64,000 nt of DNA from Streptomyces sp. WAC08241 (GCA_007858575.1 CP042279.1:558001-622000); one strand, 5' to 3'; shown: positions 20,816 through 30,857, numbered from the stretch's first letter. Translations and numbers: made by a program. Notes: generated by a model not told the origin, from the letters alone.

Positions 20816-21307
20816 GGCTTCGGGTTCTCCAGGAATTTCTCGAACGGCAGCGGGCCGATCGTCTCGGGATCGGCGGACACGTCGAAGAGCGGGCGGTAGC
20901 CGCTCGCCAGGTAGAGGCCCCTGGCCTCCGGCTGGCGCGGCCCGGTCGTCAGATAGATCCGGGAGTAGCCGCGGTCGGCCGCCTCCCGTTCGAGCGCGGT
21001 CAGGACGCGGCGGGCGAGCCCGCGCCTGCGGTGCGCCGAGTGGGTCCAGATCCGCTTCAGCTCGGCGGTGTGCTCGTCGTAACGGCGGTAGGCGCCGCCC
21101 GCCACTGGCAGGTCCTGCTCCAGGAGGAGCAGGAAGGTGCCGTGGGAGGGGCGAACTCCTCCACCGGATAGCGGCTCAGGTCCTCCGAGGAGCCGTACCG
21201 GGTCGTGTATTCGTGGGCCAGCTCGTCGAGGAGCGGGCGCGCCAACGGTCGTCGGCCGTGGTCCGGCGCACGGACGGCGCGGACTCACGGCTGGGCGTGA
21301 GAGGCAT
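20812..21307 (-). CDS. GNAT-family N-acetyltransferase (frameshifted)
   Basis: Acetyl-CoA-dependent N-acetyltransferase of about 165 residues. The acetyl-CoA-binding motif is HRRRGLARRVLTALE, followed by GYSRIYLTTGPRQPEARGLY and the LYLASGYRPL ending usual for GNATs. It starts MPLTPSRESAPSVRRTTADD. Breaks near 21255 and 21155. It is the first gene of a two-gene transcript with binding protein 1 and is divergent from two ABC permeases and two flavin monooxygenases. In Bacillus ytm and yxe operons the equivalent GNAT acetylates S-alkylcysteines. That role is inferred from context. Confidence 0.8.
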
Positions 21308-21864
21308 GCGTCTCTTTCGGGCGAAGAGAACGGAGAAGGGAAAGGGGAAGAGCCGAGGGGAGGGGAGCTCAGTGCCGCACAGGTGAAGGGGCTGCCGACG
21401 GCGTCAGGACGCACACCACGGGCGGGAAGGAGACGGAAGGAGACGCAGCGGGTCGGCTCAACAGGAAGAGGACCACACGCGACCGAAGTCGATGTGGGAG
21501 CGCGTGACCAACTGCTGCGAATGCATGGGCCCAGTGGAACAGGCATCCGTTTCCCCGTCAACCATGATGAGACGAACGGCTCATATTCCGGACGGACTTG
21601 ACAAGCCTCCGCTCGGCGGCCGTAGCCTCACAGGGCGGACACCGGGCTGAGGGGCCCGGCTCCGCGCTCACCGCTCGCCGTGCGTGTGAAGGCGCACCCC
21701 GTGCGAACGCCCCGCGCGTTCCCCGTGTGAACGTCCCGCGTGTCCCCGTACCGACGCCCGCCGCGTTCCCCCGCGAACATCCCGGCGCCGTCCCCGTGGG
21801 CACCGTCCGCGTTCCGTGTGCACTCCCGTGTTCGATCCGCCCCTGGCATCCACGGAGCCTTCGC
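21308..21864. promoter_or_regulatory. 557-base divergent regulatory region
   Basis: No gene is supported. On the plus strand TTGACA (21598-21603) and TAGCCT (21623-21628) make a promoter with a 19 bp spacer, giving a leader of about 230 bases before the permease ATG. A short inverted repeat, ATGAG-N8-CTCAT, lies near 21566-21583. Bases 21323-21368 are almost all purine on the plus strand, i.e. a pyrimidine tract in the GNAT leader. From 21690 to 21840 the sequence is a degenerate repeat of CCCGTG and GCGTTCCCC elements. Confidence 0.4.
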
Positions 21865-22721
21865 ATGTCGACACCCCTCGCCACCCTCGCCAAGGAGGCC
21901 GCGGCCCCGCCGCCGGCCGAACCGTCCCTCCGGATCGTCCCCACCCGCCGCGCCGGGCAGTAGGCCGCCGCCGGCGTCGTGATCGTCCTGCTCGCGCTCG
22001 GCCTCGTCTCGGTCGTCCGCAACGAGGCCTTCCAGTGGGACGTCGTCGCCCAGTACTTCACCTCCGCGTCCGTCCTGCGCGGCCTCGGCCTGACCCTGTG
22101 GCTGACCGCCCTCGTCATGGTCCTCGGCTTCGCCCTCGGCACCCTGCTCGCCGTCCTCAGGCTCTCCGCCAACCCCGTTCTGCGCTGGGTCAGTTGGGGC
22201 TACATCTGGTTCTTCAGGTCCACGCCGATCCTGGTCCAGCTCCTCTTCTGGTTCAACATCGGCATGCTCTACCCGCAGATCCTCGGCGTGAACACGGTCA
22301 ACCTGCTCGGCCCCGTCGCCGTCGCCGTCATCGGCCTCACCCTGCACGAGGCCGCCTACGCCGCCGAGGTCGTGCGCGGCGGCATCCTCTCCGTCGACCG
22401 GGGCCAGATCGAGGCCGCCGAGTCCTCGGCCTCGGCCGGTGGCGCCGGCTCACCCGGATCGTCCTCCCGCAGGCCATGCGCGCCATCGTCCCGCCGGCCG
22501 GGGACATGCTGATCGGCACCCTCAAGGGCACCTCGATCGTCTCCGTGATCGCCGTCCAGGACCTGCTCTACTCGACCCAGCTCGTCTACCACCGCACGTA
22601 CGAGATCATCCCGCTGCTCCTCGTCGCCACCCTCTGGTACGTCGCCGTCACCTCGGTGCTCGGCGTCGGCCAGTACTACGTCGAGCGCCACTACGCCCGC
22701 GGAACGGGCGGTGCCCGATGA
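21865..22721 (+). CDS. Amino-acid-type ABC permease 1 (in-frame TAG and one frameshift)
   Basis: Membrane permease of the HisM/GlnP type. The EAA loop region is HEAAYAAEVVRGGILSVDRG, then IVLPQAMRAIVPP and LIGTLKGTSIVSVIAVQDLL. ATG 21865 gives a 30-residue cytoplasmic N-terminus, then a TAG at 21961-21963 in exactly the place where related proteins have Trp (GQ-stop-AAAGVVIVLLALG); the frame itself is unbroken. One C is lost near 22416 (GAGTCC|TCGGCC). It ends with ATGA overlapping the FAD protein. If the TAG is real, translation could restart at GTG 21979 but would lose part of the first helix. Confidence 0.8.
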
Positions 22722-24522
22722 GCGCCCGCCCCTCCGTCGTCGTCGTGGGCGCCGGGCCGCGGGGACCGGCTTCCTCGAACGGCTCGCCGCCAACCTGCCC
22801 GAGCTGTACGGCGACCGGCCCTCGACGTCCACCTCGTCGACCCGCACCCGCCCGGCCCCGGCCGGATATGGCGCACCGAACAGTCCCCGCTGCTCTGGAT
22901 GAACTCCCAGGCCGAGGACGTCACGATGTTCACCGACGAGACCGTGCACCTCGAAGGCCCCGTCCGGCCCGGACCCACCCTCGCCGAATGGGCCGGCATC
23001 GACGGCCGCACCTTCCCCACCCGCCCCTCCAGGGCGCCTACCTGCGCTGGGTGTACGAGCGGGCCCGCGCCGCGCTGCCCCCTCCGTCACCGTCCACGAG
23101 CACCGCGCCCCCGCGCTGCGGGTCGGCGGCTCCCGCGAGGGACGCCAGCGGGTCTGGCTGGAGGGCTCCGCCGTGCCCCTCCCCGCCGACCTCGTCGTCC
23201 TCACCGTCGGCCACCTCGACGCCGAACCCGACCGGGAACAGCGGGCGCTCGCCGACTTCGCCGCCCGCCACGGCCTCGTCCACCTGCCGCCCGACTTCAC
23301 CGCCGACACCGACCTGAGCGCGCTCCGCGCCGGCGAACCCGTCCTCGTCCGCGGCTTCGGACTCGCCTTCGTCGACCTGATGGTCCTCCTCACCGAGGGC
23401 CGCGGCGGCCGGTACGAGGGAGAGGGCGACGACCTCGTCTACGTGCCCTCCGGCCGGGGAGCCCGTCCTGCACGTCGGATCGCGCCGGGGCGTCCCGTAC
23501 CACTCGAAGATCGGCTACGCCCTCGACGGCGAACGGCCCCCGCTGCCCCGCTTCTTCGGCACCGAGCAGACCGACGCCCTGCTCGCGCGCCGCGAGCCGA
23601 TCGACTTCCGGCGCGACGTGTGGCCGCTCGTCGACAAGGAGCTCGGCTGGGCCCACTACCACCGCCTCTTCTCCACCCACCCCGAGCGGACCGCGCTCCC
23701 CTGGAGCGACTTCGAGAAGGCCTACGAGGCGGCCGAGCCGCTCGGCGCCGCACTCGCCGCGCTCGTCGCCGAGGCCGTCCCCGACCCCGCCGACCGGCTC
23801 GACCTCGACGCCCTCGACCACCCCCCTGGAAGGAGCCCGCTTCGCCTCCGCCGAAGCCCTCCAGGAGGGCCTGCGCGGCTACATCACCGCCGACCTCGTC
23901 CGCCGCCACGACCCCGCCCACAGCGCCGACGCCGCCGTCTTCGCCGGACTGCTCTCCGTCTATGGACAGCTCCTGCGGCTCGGCACGCGCCTGGACCCCG
24001 GCGGCTGGTGGCACGGCTTCTTCAGCTACCTCGCCTCCGGACTGCCCGGACCCCGGCTCCGCCGGCTCCTCGCGCTCTCCCGCGCCGGTGTCGTCCGCTT
24101 CCTCGGCCCCCGCGTCGCCGTCGAGACCGACGAGGAACGCGGCTCTTCCGGGCCTCCTCCGAGGCCGTGCCGGGGAGTGGACCGAGGCCCGCGCCCTGGT
24201 CGAGGCCCGGCTGCCCGACCCCACCCTGGAACTCACCGGCAGCCCGCTGCTGCGCGCCCTCCACGAGGAGGGGGCCCGCGCCACCGACAGCGGCTCTCCT
24301 CGTCGTCGACCCCGTCGACGGCCGGATCCTGGAGCGCGACGGACGCCCCCACCCGCGCCGCTTCGCGCTCGGACCGCACACCACCGCCCGCGCCGGCGGG
24401 GCTCTTCACCCGTCCCCGCACCGGCGGGGTCGCCTTCGGGCAGAACGACGTCACCGCGCGCGCCGCGCTCGCCCTCCTGCGCGACCTGGAGTGTCGTCTC
24501 CCGGCTCCCGCTGAGCGCCTGA
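22718..24522 (+). CDS. FAD/NAD(P)-binding protein in transporter cluster (many frameshifts)
   Basis: Large flavoprotein-like protein, about 600 residues, with the dinucleotide motif VVVVGAGPRG at the start, then RIWRTEQSPLLWMNSQAEDV and FPTRPLQGAYLRWVYERA. These segments belong to the FAD/NAD(P)-binding family with a split Rossmann fold (PF13454-like). The middle has YHSKIGYALDGERPPLPRFF; the end is GGLFTRPRTGGVAFGQNDVT. At least eight base losses occur, for example near 22762, 22825, 23030, 23085, 23460, 23825, 24147, 24295 and 24400. The exact end is uncertain (24514-24522). It lies between the two permease genes, so it probably oxidises or reduces the imported compound. Reaction unknown. 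Confidence 0.7.
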
Positions 24523-24571
24523 CCGGCGCCCCCTCCCGTACCCCGCCCTGCCTTTCTCCCGAGGAACCGCC

Positions 24572-25468
24572 ATGGCTCTCACCAGCGATCCACCGGTCGA
24601 CCCGCTCACGAAGGAACCGGCCGCCCCCGCCGCGCTGCCGGCCGCCGACCTCGTGGTCGTCCCCGTCCGCCACCCCTGGCGCTGGGTGGCCGTCGCCGCC
24701 ACCGCCGTCCTGCTCGTGCAGTTCGCCCACGGGCTCGTCACCAACCCCGGCTGGGAGTGGGACGTCTTCGCCGCGTTCTTCAGCACCGAGACGATCCTCA
24801 AGGCGGTCTGGGTCACCCTCCAGCTCACCTTCTACGGCACCGCCCTCGGCTTCGCGATCGGCATCGTGGTCGCCTTCATGCGCCTGTCGGCCAGCCCCTT
24901 CCTGCGCTCGGTCGCCTTCGGCTACATCTGGGCCTTCCGCTCCATCCCGCTCATCGTCCAGCTCCTCTTCTGGTTCAACCTCGCCTACCTCTACAAGGAG
25001 CTGAGCGTCGGCATCCCCTTCGGGCCGAGATTCTTCTCCTTCGACACGATGGGCCTGGTCGGCGAGATGAGCGCCGCCGTCCTCGGACTCGCCCTGCACC
25101 AGGCGGCCTACGCGGCCGAGATCGTCCGAGGGGGCGTACTCGCCGTGGACGAGGGCCAGTTGCAGGCCGCCGCCTCCCTCGGCATCCCCAAGCTCCGGCA
25201 GGTGCGGCGGATCATCCTGCCGCAGGCGATGCGCTCCATCCTGCCCAACGCCGCCAACGAGGTCATCTCGCTCTTCAAGGGCACCTCGATCGTCTCCGTC
25301 ATGGCGATCGGCGAACTCTTCTACCAGGTCCAGGTCGTCTACGGCCGCAACGGGCGGGTCGTCCCGCTCCTGATGGTCGCCACCGCCTGGTACATCCTGC
25401 TCACCACCGCGCTCTCCGTCGTCCAGCACTACGTCGAACGCCACTACGCGAAGGGGAGCACCCGATGA
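24572..25468 (+). CDS. Amino-acid-type ABC permease 2
   Basis: Intact permease of 298 residues, paralogous to permease 1 (shared YIWxFRSxPxxVQLLFWFN and LPQAMRxIxP segments). EAA loop: HQAAYAAEIVRGGVLAVDEG. About five or six membrane helices. It ends HYVERHYAKGSTR, as permease 1 ends HYARGTGGAR. The two probably form a heterodimer served by one ATPase. The stop overlaps the ATPase start (ATGA). Confidence 0.9.
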   Translation: MALTSDPPVDPLTKEPAAPAALPAADLVVVPVRHPWRWVAVAATAVLLVQFAHGLVTNPGWEWDVFAAFFSTETILKAVWVTLQLTFYGTALGFAIGIVVAFMRLSASPFLRSVAFGYIWAFRSIPLIVQLLFWFNLAYLYKELSVGIPFGPRFFSFDTMGLVGEMSAAVLGLALHQAAYAAEIVRGGVLAVDEGQLQAAASLGIPKLRQVRRIILPQAMRSILPNAANEVISLFKGTSIVSVMAIGELFYQVQVVYGRNGRVVPLLMVATAWYILLTTALSVVQHYVERHYAKGSTR

Positions 25469-26264
25469 GCTCCGCCACCACCGCCGAGAAGGCCCCCGCC
25501 GGCACCACCGCCAAGGTCGAGATCCGGGCCGTCCACAAGAACTTCGGCCCCTGCACGTCCTGCGCGGCATCGACCTCGACGTGCGGGCCGGCGAGGTCAC
25601 CGTCGTCCTCGGCCCCTCCGGCTCCGGCAAGTCCACCCTCCCGCGGACCATCAACCACCTGGAGAAGGTCGACGGCGGCACGGTCAGCGTGGACGGCGTC
25701 CTCGTCGGCTACCGGCGCTCCGGGAACAAGCTGTACGAGCTGCGCGAGCGCGAGATCCTCAAGCAGCGCACCCGGATCGGCTTCGTCTTCCAGAACTTCC
25801 ACCTCTTCCCGCACCTGACCGTCCTGGAGAACGTCGTCGAGGCCCCCGTCTCGGCCCTCAAGCGCCCCCGCAAGGAGGCCGAGGCCGCGGCCCGGAAGCT
25901 GCTCGAACGCGTCGGGCTCGCCGACAAGGCGGAGGCGTACCCCAAGCAGCTCTCCGGCGGACAGCAGCAGCGGGTCGCCATCGCCCGCGCGCTCGCCCTC
26001 GAACCGAGCCTGCTCCTCTTCGACGAGCCGACCTCCGCGCTCGACCCCGAACTGGTCGGCGAGGTCCTCGACGTCATCAAGGACCTGGCCGCCACCGGCA
26101 CCACCATGATCGTCGTCACCCACGAGATCGGCTTCGCCCGCGAGGTCGCCGACACGGTGGTCTTCATGGACGAGGGCCGGATCGTCGAGCAGGGCCCGCC
26201 GGCCGAGGTGCTGGACAGCCCGCGCCACGAGCGCACCCGCACCTTCCTCTCCAAGGTCCTCTGA
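25465..26264 (+). CDS. Amino-acid-type ABC transporter ATPase (one frameshift)
   Basis: ATP-binding subunit of the polar amino acid importer. Walker A GPSGSGKST, then TINHLEKVDGG, Q-loop VFQNFHLFPHLTVLENV, signature LSGGQQQRVAIARALA, and Walker B LLLFDEPTSALDPE. One C is lost near 25553 in the first beta strand (GGCCCC|TGCAC). About 266 residues. A 57-base pure pyrimidine tract lies just after the gene. Confidence 0.92.
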
Positions 26265-26272
26265 CCCGCCCG

Positions 26273-26329
26273 TCCCTTCCTCCCCTCCTCTTCCCTTCCC
26301 CTCCCTTCTCTTTCCTTTCCCTCCCTCTC
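26273..26329. repeat. 57-base homopyrimidine tract
   Basis: Every base from 26273 to 26329 on the plus strand is C or T, in short CCT/TTCC repeats. It lies between the ATPase stop and the ribosome binding site (ACAGGAG) of binding protein 2. A similar but less pure tract is in the GNAT leader. Confidence 0.8.
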
Positions 26330-26346
26330 ACGACAGGAGCATCACC

Positions 26347-27318
26347 ATGAAGACCCGCCGTACCCTCCTCACCGCCCTCGCCTCGCTCACCGCCCTCGGC
26401 GTCCTCACCGCCTGCGGCTCGGGCGAAGCCGCCACCAACGAGGTCAAGCCCGAGGGGAAGAAGGGCAACGGCATCAACCTGAGCCCGGAGCAGAACCGCA
26501 TCCACACCGCCAAGGTCGACGCCATCGCCGCCAAGCTCCCCGCGGCCGTACGGGAGAGAGGCACGCTCGTCCTGGGCGTCTCCGCGTCCAGCAATCCGCC
26601 GCTCGCCTTCCGCGCCACCGACGACAAGACGCTGATCGGCGTCGAGGTCGACATCGCCACCCTGGTCGCCGACGCCCTCGGCCTGAAGCCCGAGTTCAAC
26701 GCGGTCTCGTGGGAGAACCTCTTCGTCGGCCTGGACAGCGGCAAGTACGACGGCGTCTTCTCCAACGTCACCGTCACCGAGGAGCGCAAGGACAAGTACG
26801 ACTTCGCCACCTACCGCCTGGACGACCTGGCCTTCGAGGCCAAGAAGGGCTCCGGCTGGACGGTGAAGGGCCCGAGGACGTGGCCGGAAGGCGATCGCGG
26901 TCGGCTCCGGCACCAACCAGGAGAAGATCCTCGTCGACTGGTCCGCGCAGAACGAGAAGGCGGGCCGCAAGCCGGTCGACATCAAGTACTACCAGAACAC
27001 CTCCGACTACTACCTGGCGCTCCAGTCCGGCCGGATCGACGCCTACCTCGGCCCCAACCCCGTCGCCGCCTACCACGTGCTCTCGGCGGGCCAGACGGAG
27101 GTCGTCGGCAAGTTCTCCGGGGCGGGCGCCGGGCTCCAGGCAAGATCGCGGCCACCACGAAGAAGGACAGCGGGCTCGTCGCCGCCTACGCCGCCGCGCT
27201 CGACCACGTCATCCAGAACGGCACCTACGCCCAGGTCCTCAAGCGCTGGGGACTCGACGGCGAGTCCGTCCCGAAGTCGGAGATCAACCCGCCCGGCCTG
27301 CCCCGCACCAAGAACTGA
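26347..27318 (+). CDS. Amino-acid-type ABC binding lipoprotein 2 (internal frameshift)
   Basis: Second extracellular solute-binding lipoprotein of the cluster. Lipobox LGVLTACGSG at residues 17-26. The ligand fold has LVLGVSASSNPPLAFRATDD, GLDSGKYDGVFSNVTVTEER and LALQSGRIDAYLGPNPVAAY; it ends AQVLKRWGLDGESVPKSEIN. Compensating indels near 26876 and 27137 leave both ends in one frame; the repaired middle reads AIAVGSGTNQEKILVDW. Two binding proteins serving one permease pair is the same arrangement as Bacillus ytmJ/ytmK. Confidence 0.88.
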   Translation: MKTRRTLLTALASLTALGVLTACGSGEAATNEVKPEGKKGNGINLSPEQNRIHTAKVDAIAAKLPAAVRERGTLVLGVSASSNPPLAFRATDDKTLIGVEVDIATLVADALGLKPEFNAVSWENLFVGLDSGKYDGVFSNVTVTEERKDKYDFATYRLDDLAFEAKKGSGWTVKGPRTWPEGDRGRLRHQPGEDPRRLVRAEREGGPQAGRHQVLPEHLRLLPGAPVRPDRRLPRPQPRRRLPRALGGPDGGRRQVLRGGRRAPGKIAATTKKDSGLVAAYAAALDHVIQNGTYAQVLKRWGLDGESVPKSEINPPGLPRTKN

Positions 27319-27351
27319 CCCACCGGCCCCGCGCCGGAAGAGCGGTGGGGA

Positions 27352-27397
27352 CCGGTCGCCCGGCCCCCGCACCACGACGGGCGGGCCGGGCGACCGG
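27352..27397 (+). terminator. Strong intra-operon hairpin after binding protein 2
   Basis: Perfect 15-base arms (27352-27366 and 27383-27397, arm CCGGTCGCCCGGCCC) enclose a 16-base loop, 34 bases after the stop of binding protein 2 and before the monooxygenase genes. It may end most transcripts or protect the upstream mRNA, lowering monooxygenase expression relative to the binding protein. Confidence 0.65.
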
Positions 27398-27485
27398 CCC
27401 CGCACCACGGGCCGGGCGAACCGGCTCGGCACCGCGAACCGGGCGACCCGCCCCGCCCCGCGAGAACCCTTCCGAGAGAGACCGC

Positions 27486-28544
27486 ATGACCAGCACCCGA
27501 CCGCTCCACCTCGCCGCCGAGCTCGCCCCGGGCCCCGGCCTGGCTGCCCCGGGCTCCGGCCCGGCTGCCCCCGTCCCGGGGACCGCCGCCCGTACGGTCG
27601 CGCTCGCCCGCCTCGCCGAGGCCGCCGGGCTCGACTTCCTCACCCACGACGACTCCTTCGCCCGCCCGGGCCTCGACGCGCTCGCCGTCCTCGCCCGGGT
27701 CGCCCCGGAGACCCGTTCCGTCGGCCTGGTGCCGACCGTGACCACCACCCACACCGAGCCCTTCCACGTCCAGGCCGCCGTCGCCACCCTGGACTGGGTG
27801 AGCCGGGCCGGGCGGGCTGGCGGATCGACGTCTCGCCGACCGGCGCCGAGGCCCGGCTCTTCGGCCGCCGCCCGGCCCCGCCCACCGCCGAGCTGTGGCA
27901 GGAGGCCGGCGAGGTCGCCGAGGTCTCCCGCAAGCTCTGGGACAGTTGGGAGGACGACGCCGAGATACGGGACGCGGCGACCGGACGGTTCGTCGACCGC
28001 CGCAAGCTGCACCACGTGAACTTCCAGGGCGCGACCTTCTCGGTCAAGGGCCCTCGACCGTCCCCCCGGCCCCCGCAGGGCAACCCGGTGACCGTCGTCG
28101 ACGCCACCCGCCCCGCCGCCCGGGGAGACCGCCGCCCACCACGCCGACGTGGTCCTGATCGGGGCCGCCACCGCCGAGGAGGCCGCCGCCCTGCGCGCCG
28201 AACTGCACCGGGGCGCCCGCGCCCACGGCCGCGACCCCGGACAACTGCGCGTCCTGCTCACGCTGACCGTCGACCTCGACGCGTACGAGGGCGGGCCCGG
28301 CGCGCTCGCCGGACTGATCGCGGACTGGCACCGGGGCGGGGCCGTCGACGGCTTCCACCTCGTCCCGGCCGTCCCGGAGCGGGACCTGGAGCGGTTCACG
28401 GCCGAGACCGTGCCCCTGCTCGCCGACCGGGGCCCCTTCCGCACGGCCTACGAGGGCACCACCCTCCGCGACCACCTGGGGCTCGTCCGCCCCGAGAGCC
28501 AGTATGCCGCCGGCGCGCGCGCCAGGACGGGAGCGGGCGCATGA
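27486..28544 (+). CDS. LLM-class flavin-dependent monooxygenase (frameshifted)
   Basis: Luciferase-like flavin monooxygenase using reduced flavin and O2. Start MTSTRPLHLAAELAPG; then LARLAEAAGLDFLTHDD and TRSVGLVPTVTTTHTEPFHV, the usual beginning of the TIM barrel. The segment HHVNFQGATFSVKGP is typical of the nitrilotriacetate/alkanesulphonate-like subgroup. Breaks near 27815, 28052 and 28115. It ends with ATGA overlapping the next monooxygenase. Probable role is cleavage of a C-S bond of an imported, acetylated thioether, as proposed for Bacillus YtmO; this is inferred from cluster content. Confidence 0.8.
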
Positions 28545-29885
28545 GCACTCCGGGACCCCGCAAGCGGATCCACCTCGCCGCGCACTTCCCCGGCGTCAAC
28601 TCCACCACCGTCTGGGCCGATCCGCGCTCCGGCTCGCAGATCGACTTCTCCTCCTTCGCACACCTCGCCAGGACTGCCGAGCGCGGCCTCTTCGACTTCT
28701 TCTTCCTGGCCGAGGGGCTGCGGCTGCGCGAGCACGCGGGCCGCATCCACGACCTCGACGTCGTCGGCCGGCCCGAGTCGATCACCGTCCTGAACGCGCT
28801 GGCCGCCGTCACCGACCGGCTCGGCCTGGCCGCCACGGTCAACGCCACCTTCAACGAGCCCTACGAACTGGCCCGGCGGCTCGCCTCGCTCGACCACCTC
28901 AGCGCGGGCCGGGCCGCCTGGAACGTGGTCACCTCCTCGGACGCCTTCACCGGCGAGAACTTCCGGCGCGGCGGCTACCTGGACCGCGCCGACCGGTATA
29001 CGAGGGCCGCCGAGTTCCTCGCCACCGCGCGGGAGCTGTGGGACTCCTGGACCCCGGAGGGCACCCCGAAGCCCTTCGCCCACAGCGGGCCGCAGTTCCG
29101 GATCGACGGCGAGTTCACCGTCCCGCGCTCCCCGCAGGGACACCCGGTCGTCATCCAGGCCGGGGACTCGCCCGAGGGCTGCGAGTTCGCGCCTCCGGCG
29201 CCGACGTGGTTTTTGCCCGCTGGGGGTCCGGGGGTCATCCCCGGAAAGCACAGTACCCGGCACTCGACCCCGGAGGCGGGCCGGGAGTTCTACGCCGACG
29301 TCAAGGGCCGGCTCGCCCGCCACGGCAGGCGGCCCGGCGACCTGAAGATCATGCCGGGCGTGACGTACGTCCTCGGCGACACCGACGCCGACGCGCGGGA
29401 GAAGGCCGACGAGATCCGCCGGCAGCAGGTCTCCCCGCAGAACGCGATCCTCGCCCTGGAGCAGGTCTGGGGCCGGGACCTGTCCGGCTACGACCCCGAC
29501 GGGCCGCTCCCGGACGTCGACCCCGACCCGGACTCGGCGCTCGTCCAGGGCAGGGTGCGGGTCGCCGACCCGGTCGGCGTCGCCCGGAAGTGGCGAGCGC
29601 TCTCCGAGGCCAGGGGCTCTCGATCCGGCAGACCGTCATCGAGACCACCGGCAGGCAGTCCTTCGTCGGCAGCCCGGAGACGGTCGCGGCGGCCCTGGAG
29701 GAGTTCGTCGCCACGGACGCCGCCGACGGCTTCATCCTCGTCCCGCACCTCACTCCCGGCGGCCTCGACGACTTCGTCGACCGGGTCGTGCCCCTGCTCC
29801 AGGAGCGCGGGCCTTCCGCACGGAGTACACCGGCACGACGCTCCGGTTCCACCTCGGGCTCCCCGAGCCCGTACGAAAGGGTTGA
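28541..29885 (+). CDS. NtaA/DmoA-type FMN-dependent monooxygenase (frameshifted)
   Basis: Second flavin monooxygenase, of the nitrilotriacetate / dimethylsulphide monooxygenase type. Family marks: IHLAAHFPGVNSTTVWADPR at the start, FDFFFLAEGLRLREHAGR, and the very characteristic GRAAWNVVTSSDAFTGENF followed by YTRAAEFLATARELWDSW. Repaired FARWGSGGHPGK and SFVGSPETVAAALEEFV follow. Breaks lie near 29190, 29235, 29612 and 29812. About 450 residues. It needs a flavin reductase encoded elsewhere; none is present here. It corresponds in type to Bacillus YtnJ and YxeK. Confidence 0.85.
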
Positions 29886-29892
29886 GAGAAGC

Positions 29893-30679
29893 ATGAGCAC
29901 GGATCCACGGCAGGACTGGCGGGAGTGGCACGAGGGACGCGAGGCCTCGGTCTCCTCCCCGTACGGGCTGCTCTCCCTCACGGGCAACCACTGGCTCTCC
30001 GACCACCCGGAGGGTCGAATTCCGGCCGTTCCGGGGGAGTGGCGGGCGGACGGCGACGAGGTGGTCCTGACGGCGGCCGGGGCGGACGGCCTCACCGTCG
30101 ACGGGAAGCCCTTCACCGGCACCGTCCGGCTCGCCGCCGACCAGGGCCCGCCCGAGGAGTCCCGGGTCGCGGCGGCCGGGCGGCGGATCGTCGTGCTGCG
30201 GCGCGAGGGGAGTGGGCCGTAAGGGACTTCGACCCCGACGCGGAGACCCGCCGCGCCTTCCGGGGCATCGAGGCCACCCCGTACGACGAGCGCTGGGTGG
30301 TGCCCGGCGTCTTCCGCCCGTACGGGGAGACGCGCAGCGTGCGGGTCGAGAACGCCGACGGCCGGGAGCGGGGCCTCGGCCTCGCCGGCGAGCTGGTCTT
30401 CGCGCTGGACGGCGACGAGCACGTGCTCCAGGTGGCCGTCGAGGAGGGCGGCTCCCTGTGGGCGGTCTTCGCGGACGCCACCAGCGGCCGCGACAGCCAC
30501 CGCTTCCGCTTCCTGAAGCCCCCGGCCCCGGCGGCCGACGGCACGGTGACGGTGGACCTCAACCGGGCGGTGCTGCCGCCGTGCGCCTTCGCGGACCACT
30601 TCCTCTGCCCGTTCCCGCCGCCGGGGAACACGCTCGACGTCGCCGTCCCGGCGGGGAGCGGCGCCTCGCGCGCACCTGA
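29893..30679 (+). CDS. DUF1684 protein (frameshifted)
   Basis: Family of unknown function, often written off as hypothetical. N-terminal WREWHEGREASVSSPYGLLS and TGNHWLSDHPEGRIP are typical. Later come FRGIEATPYDERWVVPGVF and the C-terminal PPCAFADHFLCPFPPPGNTL, with two Cys flanking DHF that could bind metal. Breaks near 30212 and 30655; the repaired end is ERRLART. It starts 7 bases after the NtaA-like gene and is the last gene of the cluster. It may act on the product of the monooxygenases; no reaction is known. Confidence 0.75.
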
Positions 30680-30857
30680 TCGCCAACCCCTCGGTGGTAC
30701 GGGGTAGTTGACGGCTGTACGGCTGAAAGGCGCCCTTGCGGCGTGAAGTCGTATGGCCGGAGACTCCCCACAGCGCCGGCCCCCGGGCTGCGCCTCACGG
30801 GCCCGACCCCCACGGCGGGCCCCCGATTCCCCTCGGGAGGAACGAGAAGTGAGGACC

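Noticed and set aside
19842..27318. Plain glutamate or cystine uptake system
   Set aside because: Two flavin monooxygenases, an acetyltransferase and DUF1684 are joined to the transporter genes, which a simple amino acid importer does not need.
30708..30735. TTGACG as -35 of the protease promoter
   Set aside because: No acceptable -10 lies at 16-19 bases downstream, so the call is not supported.
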